Positions 7,844 to 13,637 of a DNA stretch of 32,340 bases are shown one piece after another. Both the position numbers and the translations under genes were made by a program. The number at the start of each line of letters is the position of its first letter. Within the stretch, counting starts at the first letter, position 1. Source of the DNA: Bacteroidales bacterium UBA2939 (GTDB lineage: Bacteria; Bacteroidota; Bacteroidia; Bacteroidales; P3); the NCBI GenBank assembly GCA_002349055.1, contig DECD01000054.1, forward strand, positions 51,308-83,647. The letters are read 5' to 3'. Under the pieces are notes generated by a model. That model was not told the origin of the DNA. It made no database searches and worked only from the letters and a program-made list of their open reading frames with translations.

Positions 7844-8899
7844 ATGAAGATTGCAGTTGTGGGAGCCACGGGGCTGGTGGGTCGCGAGATGCTGACGGTG
7901 CTGGCCGAACGTGGCTTCGGCCAAGAACGCGACCGAAGAGGAGCGACCGTGGCCACAGGAAAAGAGGAGGTGATTGCCGCCGCCTCGCCCAAGTCGAGAG
8001 GCAAGAAGATTGAATTCGCCGGCCGCGAGCTGACGGTGGTGAGCGTCGAGGAGGCCATCGAGGCCAAACCCGACTACGCCATCTTCTCAGCAGGTGCCGC
8101 CGCCTCGCGGCAGTATGCGCCGCTGTTTGTCGAGAAAGGCACGACGGTCATCGACAACTCGTCGGCCTGGCGCAAGGTGCCGGAGATACCGCTGGTGGTG
8201 CCCGAAATCAACATCGCCACCGCCACTCAAGCACTCAAGCAATCAGGCAATAACGCAATCATCATCGCCAACCCCAACTGCTCGACCATCCAGATGGTGC
8301 TGGCCCTCTCGGCGCTGGAGCGCGAGTTCGGCATCCGCCGCATCGTGGTCTCCACCTACCAGAGCATCACCGGCACCGGCATCAAGGCCGTGCGCCAGCT
8401 CGAGGCCGAGGAGCGCGGCGAGAAGCCCGAAGAGATGGCCTACCCCTACCCCATCCACCGCAACCTCTTTCCCCATGGGGGCGACTGGCTGGAGAGCGGC
8501 TACACCACCGAGGAGCAGAAGCTCGTCGACGAGACGCGCAAGATTTTCGGCGACCCCGACATCATGGTGAGCGCCACCGTGGCCCGCGTGCCCGTGGTGG
8601 GCGGACATAGCGAGTCGGTGAATGTGGAGTTGAAGCGAGAATATGACCTCGACGAGGTGCGCCGCCTGATAGCAGAGACCCCTGGCGTGGTGCTCTATGA
8701 CGACCCGTCGAAGAACCTCTACCCCATGCCCATCACCGCCCACCACAAAGACGAGGTCTTCGTGGGACGCCTGCGTCGCGACCCGTCGCAACCCCGCACC
8801 CTCAACCTCTGGGTGGTGGCCGACAACATCCGCAAGGGTGCCGCCACCAACGCGGTGCAGATCATGGAAGCGATGATTGAAATGAGAAATGAGAAATGA
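7844..8899 (+). CDS. asd: Aspartate-semialdehyde dehydrogenase
   Basis: NADPH-dependent reduction of aspartyl phosphate to the semialdehyde, feeding lysine/diaminopimelate, threonine and methionine synthesis. The 351-aa product has the Rossmann start KIAVVGATGLVG, the catalytic Cys in ANPNCSTIQ, the VSTYQSITGTG segment and GGHSESVNVE. Compared with homologues I remember, it carries about 13 extra residues after ERGF (around 7915-7965) and about 7 extra between PEIN and IIANPNC. The second excess coincides with a degenerate 8-bp tandem repeat (8225-8260). The ATG directly follows the 8-bp array. The TGA overlaps the next start as ATGA inside a 7-bp repeat. It is the first gene of an eight-gene block. 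Confidence 0.94.
   Translation: MKIAVVGATGLVGREMLTVLAERGFGQERDRRGATVATGKEEVIAAASPKSRGKKIEFAGRELTVVSVEEAIEAKPDYAIFSAGAAASRQYAPLFVEKGTTVIDNSSAWRKVPEIPLVVPEINIATATQALKQSGNNAIIIANPNCSTIQMVLALSALEREFGIRRIVVSTYQSITGTGIKAVRQLEAEERGEKPEEMAYPYPIHRNLFPHGGDWLESGYTTEEQKLVDETRKIFGDPDIMVSATVARVPVVGGHSESVNVELKREYDLDEVRRLIAETPGVVLYDDPSKNLYPMPITAHHKDEVFVGRLRRDPSQPRTLNLWVVADNIRKGAATNAVQIMEAMIEMRNEK
8225..8260 (+). repeat. Degenerate 8-bp tandem repeat inside asd
   Basis: ACTCAAGC, ACTCAAGC, AATCAGGC, AATAACGC, AATC: an 8-bp period in the coding frame, read as TQALKQSGNNAI. It lies in a loop just before the catalytic ANPNC motif. Confidence 0.6.
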
Positions 8900-8902
8900 G
8901 AA
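8882..8902 (+). repeat. 7-bp tandem repeat (ATGAGAA x3) at the asd/gldH overlap
   Basis: Three exact ATGAGAA units. The last supplies the ATG of the next gene (8896) and the TGA stop of asd (8897-8899). Because 7 is not a multiple of 3, successive units put ATG and TGA in different frames. Confidence 0.75.
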
Positions 8903-9399
8903 AATTATTTAGTGCCATATTAGGAGTTCTGCTGCTGTGTTCGTGCGGAGGGAAGCAGGTGCTGATTGACGAGACACGCGAGTTCGCGGGTGCTTCATGG
9001 CAACGATTCACACCCGAAACGTTCGAGGTCAATGTCAATAGCACCGACGACTACTACCGTATCGACTTCGAGGTGGTGGTGGACAGCGCCTTGATGCGCA
9101 ACGACCAGCTGCCGCTGACGGTGAACCTCTACAGTCCCGACGGCGAACGCCGCATGTTCTACGCCTACATCAACCTCAGGGAGCACGGCCGCTGGAAAGG
9201 GCAGGTGCTGCAAGGACGAGAGAAAGAGGGCCTGCGAGTGATGAGGGAGACCATCAAACCCTTCTTCTCCTTCAACAGCAAAGGCACCTACCGACTGGAG
9301 ATAGGCCAGGCCACAAGCCAGTTCGACCTGGACGGTCTCTACAGCTTCAGACTCGACATTGAACGCACCGAAATAGATTACAAAGCCCTTGATGATTGA
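8896..9399 (+). CDS. gldH: GldH-like gliding-motility/T9SS lipoprotein
   Basis: A 167-aa lipoprotein. Residues 1-18 form a signal with lipobox LLCSC (modified Cys at about position 17). The body has the GldH-like order: a beta-rich half with short hydrophobic strands (YYRIDFEVVVDSAL, LPLTVNLYSPDG), a RWKGQVLQG segment where GldH has its conserved GxWxG-like turn, then GTYRLEIGQAT and a closing strand. GldH belongs to the gliding/T9SS machinery of Bacteroidota, which fits the two T9SS cargo proteins here. The match is by pattern only; another small beta-sandwich lipoprotein is possible. ATGA overlap with asd upstream and TTGA overlap with uvrC downstream. Confidence 0.55.
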   Translation: MRKLFSAILGVLLLCSCGGKQVLIDETREFAGASWQRFTPETFEVNVNSTDDYYRIDFEVVVDSALMRNDQLPLTVNLYSPDGERRMFYAYINLREHGRWKGQVLQGREKEGLRVMRETIKPFFSFNSKGTYRLEIGQATSQFDLDGLYSFRLDIERTEIDYKALDD

Positions 9400-11201
9400 T
9401 TGACAGTAGCATCAATAAGAATATCGACCGCATAGCCACGCGGTTGAAGACCATTCCCGAGAACCCCGGAGTGTATCAGCACCTCGACGCCTCGGGAACG
9501 GTCATATACGTAGGCAAGGCCAAGAACCTGCTGCGGAGGGTATCGAGCTACTTCTCGCACTATGACGACAAGAGCGCGAAAATCAAGATGCTGGTGCGCA
9601 ACATCTACGACATCCGCGTGACGGTGGTGGCCACCGAGGTCGACGCCCTGCTGCTGGAGAACAGCCTCATCAAACGCTACCAGCCGCGCTACAATTCGAT
9701 GCTCAAGGACGACAAGAGCTATCCCTACCTCTGCATCACCGACGAAGAATACCCGCGGCTGCTTTACACCCGCAACCACAAAGTCAAAGGGCAGTATTTC
9801 GGTCCCTACCCCAACGGACGCATCCTGCGCGAATTGCAGGACATCATCCGCCAGCTGTTCCAATACCGCACTTGCAACACCATGGGCAACCGCCCTTGCA
9901 TGAAACACCAGATAGGGCTCTGCGGCGCCCCCTGTGCCGGCAAGCAGACGAAGGCGGAATACCAGGCCACCATCGAGAACATACGCCGCATACTGAAAGG
10001 CGACTTCGGCGAGATAGTGGAGAGCATGAAAGAGCGCATGTTCGCCCTCGCCGACGACCTCCGCTTCGAGGAGGCCGAGCGCCTGAAACAGAAGATACAC
10101 CTGCTGGAAGAATACCAAAGCCGCTCGACGGTGGTCGACACCAACGTCAAGGATGTCGACGTGGTGAGCATCCTCAGCGACGAGAAGTTTGCCTACGTCA
10201 ACATGATGCGCATCAAGAACGGCAGCATCATCTACAGCTTCAGCAATGAGATAAAGAAACAGCTCGACGAGAGCGACGAGGAAATCCTCGCCACCGTCGT
10301 CCCGGCCCTCCACGAGCAGACGCAGAGCACCGCCCGCGAGGTGATACTCCCCTTCCGCGTAGCCGACATACCGGAGGATTATATCCAGCAGAATGCCGAC
10401 CCGCGTGGCGACCGCCGCAAGCTGCTCGAGCTGTCGCTACGCAACGTGGAGAGCTATCAGAAACAATGCCGCCACCAGCGGGCATTGACCGACGGCGATG
10501 CCGCTCCGCAGGCCGTCAAACTGTTGGAGAAGATACAGCGTGCCCTCCAGCTACCCACGCTGCCCATGGACATTGAGTGCTTCGACAACTCGAACATCCA
10601 GGGTGCCTACCCCGTGGCCGGTATGGTTCGCTTCACCGGCGGCAAGCCCAACCGCAAGGAATACCGCAAATTCAACATCAAGACCGTCGAAGGTCCCGAC
10701 GACTATGCCTCGATGGCCGAAGTCATCGAACGAAGATACAGCAAGAACGCCCCGCCCGACCTGCTCATCGTCGACGGCGGCGAGGGGCAGATGCGCGTGG
10801 CGTGGGAGGTAATCCACAACAAACTGCACCTCGACATCCCCATCGCCGGCCTTGCCAAGAACGACAAACACCGAACCAGCGAGTTGCTCTGCTTCGAGGG
10901 GACGGCGATAAAGACCGTCGGCCTCAAGCCCACCGACCCTCTCTTCCACCTGCTCGAACAGATACAGAACGAGGTGCACCGCTTCGCCATCACCTTCCAC
11001 AAGGACAAGCGCTCGAAAGGCACCTTCCGCACCTCGCTTACCGACATCCCCGGCATCGGACCCAAGACCGCCCACGACCTGCTGCTGCGCTTCGGCAGCG
11101 TCAAGCAAATACAGCTCCAGACCCTTGCCGACCTCGTCGACGCCATAGGTCCCGCAAAAGCGCAAACATTGTATAACCATTTACATTCAATAAACGTATG
11201 A
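9396..11201 (+). CDS. uvrC: Excinuclease ABC subunit C
   Basis: Makes both incisions in nucleotide excision repair. The 601-aa domain order is complete: GIY-YIG nuclease (GVY 25-27, YVG 38-40), a four-cysteine cluster (about residues 159-180, CNTMGNRPC...CGAPC, a likely Fe-S site), the UVR motif for UvrB contact (about 205-240), the RNase H-like nuclease (from about 391, including DGGEGQ near 460) and C-terminal helix-hairpin-helix motifs (DIPGIGPKTAHDLL, about 545-601). TGA at 9393-9395 closes the frame upstream, so the start must be TTG 9396, which overlaps the preceding stop as TTGA. Ends with an ATGA overlap. Confidence 0.96.
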   Translation: MIDSSINKNIDRIATRLKTIPENPGVYQHLDASGTVIYVGKAKNLLRRVSSYFSHYDDKSAKIKMLVRNIYDIRVTVVATEVDALLLENSLIKRYQPRYNSMLKDDKSYPYLCITDEEYPRLLYTRNHKVKGQYFGPYPNGRILRELQDIIRQLFQYRTCNTMGNRPCMKHQIGLCGAPCAGKQTKAEYQATIENIRRILKGDFGEIVESMKERMFALADDLRFEEAERLKQKIHLLEEYQSRSTVVDTNVKDVDVVSILSDEKFAYVNMMRIKNGSIIYSFSNEIKKQLDESDEEILATVVPALHEQTQSTAREVILPFRVADIPEDYIQQNADPRGDRRKLLELSLRNVESYQKQCRHQRALTDGDAAPQAVKLLEKIQRALQLPTLPMDIECFDNSNIQGAYPVAGMVRFTGGKPNRKEYRKFNIKTVEGPDDYASMAEVIERRYSKNAPPDLLIVDGGEGQMRVAWEVIHNKLHLDIPIAGLAKNDKHRTSELLCFEGTAIKTVGLKPTDPLFHLLEQIQNEVHRFAITFHKDKRSKGTFRTSLTDIPGIGPKTAHDLLLRFGSVKQIQLQTLADLVDAIGPAKAQTLYNHLHSINV

Positions 11202-11605
11202 ACAAGAAAATCGTTATCATCCTCGCCCTCTGTCTCCTCGGCGGCAGCCTCTGGGCACAAACCGACAGCAAACGCGAACGCAAGAAAAACCTCGTGGTCC
11301 GCGAGTGGAACACCAAGACAGGCTCCTCTACGCCCTACCTCGACAACATCGTCACCTACGACCAGCTGGGGCGCAAGATAGAGGAGATAGAATACGCCTC
11401 CTACGGTCAGAAGAACCGCACCGTCTACGAATACGAGGGCAACAGCCTCAAGTGCAGCCGCCAGATTGAGTACGACGACAAGAACCACGTCTCGCGCATC
11501 AAGAAGTTCGAATACAACGAAGACGGCACCAAGAAGGCGCAGTACAACTACAAACCCAACGGCAAGCTCGAGAGCACCAAAACTTTCGAATACAGCTACA
11601 AATGA
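11198..11605 (+). CDS. Small secreted YD-repeat-like protein, unknown function
   Basis: A 135-aa protein with a clear signal peptide (KIVIILALCLLGGSLWAQ, cleavage after about residue 20). The mature part is a chain of strands of the form YDQLGRKIEEIEYA, TVYEYEGNSLKCSRQIEYDD, KKFEYNEDGTKKAQYNY and KTFEYSYK. The period is about 20-25 residues, reminiscent of YD/RHS-type or MORN-like repeats. I do not recognise a named family. It lies between uvrC and the VTC gene with 4-nt ATGA overlaps on both sides, so it is co-translated with the VTC/DUF4956 pair. Confidence 0.75.
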   Translation: MNKKIVIILALCLLGGSLWAQTDSKRERKKNLVVREWNTKTGSSTPYLDNIVTYDQLGRKIEEIEYASYGQKNRTVYEYEGNSLKCSRQIEYDDKNHVSRIKKFEYNEDGTKKAQYNYKPNGKLESTKTFEYSYK

Positions 11606-12387
11606 GCGTCCTTGAACAGATGGCACCCATCGGTCTCGACGACATGAAGGCCGTCCGCCTGATGAACCGTGTGGACCAGAAATACATGGCCTCCGCCGAC
11701 GTGCTCGAGGCTCTCCTCGAGCGCATCGCCGACCATTACTATGTCCAGCACATCGCAGGCGAACCCCGGGCTCCATACAAGACCCTCTACTTCGACACCG
11801 ACCGGCTGGCCATGTACACCATGCACCACAACCAGAAACTCAACCGCCAGAAACTGCGTGTCCGCACCTACCGCTCCACCGACACCACCTTCTTCGAAAT
11901 CAAGAACAAAGACAACAAGAAGAAGACCCGCAAGGTGAGGATTCCGATAGAGGCCGCAATGTTCGACCACGTGGCCGACATCCCCGAAGTTTGCAGCTTC
12001 GTGGAGCAGAACACACCCTATGCTTTTGGAGACGCGGCAAGCCGCGTCTCTACAGACAATTCCTTACACCCCTGCCTGGAGAACCGCTTCGAGCGCATCA
12101 CCCTCGTCGACAAGCAGATGACCGAGCGTGTCACCATCGACAGCGGCATCCGTTTCCATAACCGCGCCACCGGCATCGACGCCGACATCTCGCGTCTCCT
12201 CGTCATCGAGGTCAAGCACGAAGTCGGTGCTCCCATGTCGACCATTGAACGCGCCCTCCACGACCTTCATGTCCTTCCCCGACGCATGAGCAAATACTGC
12301 ATCGGCACCGCCCTCACCGACCCCTCGGCCAAGCACAACCGTTTCAAACCCAAATTATTGTTCATAGAAAAAATCCATACGTCATGA
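11602..12387 (+). CDS. VTC-domain protein (polyphosphate-polymerase-like)
   Basis: The 261-aa protein has the VTC fold signatures: NRVDQKYM near the N-terminus, TLYFDTDRLAMY, the basic strand NRQKLRVRTYR, FFEIKNKDNKKKTRKVRI, ENRFERITLV, VIEVKHE and the closing SKYCIG. VTC domains in eukaryotes make polyphosphate from ATP; the bacterial members are commonly encoded beside DUF4956 membrane proteins, as here. The basic tunnel residues and acidic metal-binding residues look intact. Between PYA and LHPCLENRF, at about residues 143-152, it carries the GAGACGCGGC hairpin read as GDAASRVST, which appears to be additional to the family. ATGA overlaps on both sides. Confidence 0.85.
   Translation: MSVLEQMAPIGLDDMKAVRLMNRVDQKYMASADVLEALLERIADHYYVQHIAGEPRAPYKTLYFDTDRLAMYTMHHNQKLNRQKLRVRTYRSTDTTFFEIKNKDNKKKTRKVRIPIEAAMFDHVADIPEVCSFVEQNTPYAFGDAASRVSTDNSLHPCLENRFERITLVDKQMTERVTIDSGIRFHNRATGIDADISRLLVIEVKHEVGAPMSTIERALHDLHVLPRRMSKYCIGTALTDPSAKHNRFKPKLLFIEKIHTS
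12028..12056 (+). repeat. Palindromic element (GAGACGCGGC hairpin) in the VTC frame
   Basis: Arms GAGACGCGGC (12029-12038) and GCCGCGTCTC (12041-12050) are perfect, followed by TACAG. It is nearly identical to the intergenic arm at 4851-4879, with loop AA instead of AG. It is read in a different frame from the copy in the GNAT gene. Confidence 0.85.
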
Positions 12388-13097
12388 AACTATTGCAATT
12401 GGAATTCGACCCCTCCATCGCCGCCGAGTTCCCACAAGGCGACCAATCCATCGACCTCCTCGGAGTGCCCATCTTCGACGGCCCCTCCCTCTGGACCTTC
12501 CTCATACGCTTCGGCTTCAACCTCCTCGTCTGCTGGGTCATCACCCATTTCCTCTATTATAAGAAGAGCCATCGCCGCGACTACTACTTCACCTACCTCC
12601 TCTTCTCCGCCACCATCTTCCTCATCCTCTACCACCTACAGAACCTGCAGATGGAGATGACCCTCGCCCTCGGCCTCTTCGCCATCTTCAGCATGATACG
12701 CTACCGCACCGAGCAACTACCCATCCGCGAGATGACCTATCTCTTCGTCCTCATTGGCATCTCCATCATCAACGGCTCCGGCCTCACCTCGAGCTACACC
12801 GCCTTCCTTGTCACCAACCTCCTCGTCATCCTCCTCATCACCCTCCTCGAATGCCTCGGTTTCTCCCGCCGCCAGGCCAACAAAATCATCACCTACGAGA
12901 AGATTGAGCTCATCCATCCCGACCGTCGCGAGGAACTCCTCGCCGACCTCCGCAAGCGCACCGGCCTCGACATCGTCAAGGTGCAGGTGGGCTCCATCAA
13001 CTTCCTCAAGGACACCGCCTTCCTCAAGGTCACCTACATCCCCGACGACAACGAACCCAACGACATCGACATGATAACAAAATTCAAAAACAGATAA
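12384..13097 (+). CDS. DUF4956 membrane protein
   Basis: The 237-aa inner-membrane protein has four to five hydrophobic segments in its first 170 residues (FLIRFGFNLLVCWVITHFLY, TYLLFSATIFLILYHL, LALGLFAIFSMIRYR, YLFVLIGISIINGS, AFLVTNLLVILLITLLECL) and a soluble C-terminal domain (about 175-237). The motif FAIFSMIRYRTEQLPIREMTY is the usual DUF4956 signature. These proteins recur next to VTC-domain genes, so a joint role in polyphosphate or another phosphate-polymer process at the membrane is an inference. The ATG overlaps the VTC stop. Confidence 0.85.
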   Translation: MKLLQLEFDPSIAAEFPQGDQSIDLLGVPIFDGPSLWTFLIRFGFNLLVCWVITHFLYYKKSHRRDYYFTYLLFSATIFLILYHLQNLQMEMTLALGLFAIFSMIRYRTEQLPIREMTYLFVLIGISIINGSGLTSSYTAFLVTNLLVILLITLLECLGFSRRQANKIITYEKIELIHPDRREELLADLRKRTGLDIVKVQVGSINFLKDTAFLKVTYIPDDNEPNDIDMITKFKNR

Positions 13098-13102
13098 ACA
13101 CC

Positions 13103-13636
13103 ATGAAAAAACTCTTAGTTCTTAGCGCATCGCTCTTGGTTCTCCTCGCCTCCTGCACCACCACCACCACCCGCGAATACCGCTCGGCCGACAACTCCAT
13201 CGTCGCCATCTGCCAGTATCAGGGCGACGACAGCCTCAACGCCTCCTGGCAGTTTCTCGACAGCAAGGGCGACCCCTACCTCAGCAACTGCGACTCCTTC
13301 CGTGTCGTCGAGCGCGGCCCCGAGGGACACCCCATGACCGTCTGCTTCTACCAAGCCTCCACACAGGTCTGGCAGCAGTTCTACACCAACATGCAGCTGC
13401 GCTCCAGCGGTGCCATCGTCAACGGCCTCCGCGAAGGCATCTGGACCTTCTACTTCCCCAACGGCACCCCACAGGTGCAGAGCGAGTTTCAGCAAGGGCA
13501 GGAAGAGGGTTCCTACAAGGTCTTCCGCGACAACGGCGTGCCCTACTACATCGGCCAGTACCATCAGGGCCAGCGCACCGGCACCTGGGAAATCTACAAC
13601 CCCGACGGCACCCTCGCCACCACACAAGAATACTAA
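13103..13636 (+). CDS. Lipoprotein with MORN/YwqK-like repeats
   Basis: A 177-aa protein. The signal ends in the lipobox LLASC (Cys about 17). The second half has MORN-like strands: NGLREGIWTFYFPNGTPQ, EEGSYKVFRDNGVPYYI and GQRTGTWEIYNPDGTLA, spaced about 22-24 residues apart. Such repeats occur in YwqK-type proteins and many Bacteroidota lipoproteins; no enzymatic function is indicated. It starts 5 nt after the DUF4956 gene and stops 1 nt before cca, so it is part of the same transcript. Confidence 0.8.
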   Translation: MKKLLVLSASLLVLLASCTTTTTREYRSADNSIVAICQYQGDDSLNASWQFLDSKGDPYLSNCDSFRVVERGPEGHPMTVCFYQASTQVWQQFYTNMQLRSSGAIVNGLREGIWTFYFPNGTPQVQSEFQQGQEEGSYKVFRDNGVPYYIGQYHQGQRTGTWEIYNPDGTLATTQEY

Positions 13637-13637
13637 C

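Noticed and set aside
13410..13637. N-terminal extension of cca
   Set aside because: It overlaps the MORN-like lipoprotein gene in another frame. The conserved protein starts at ATG 13638.
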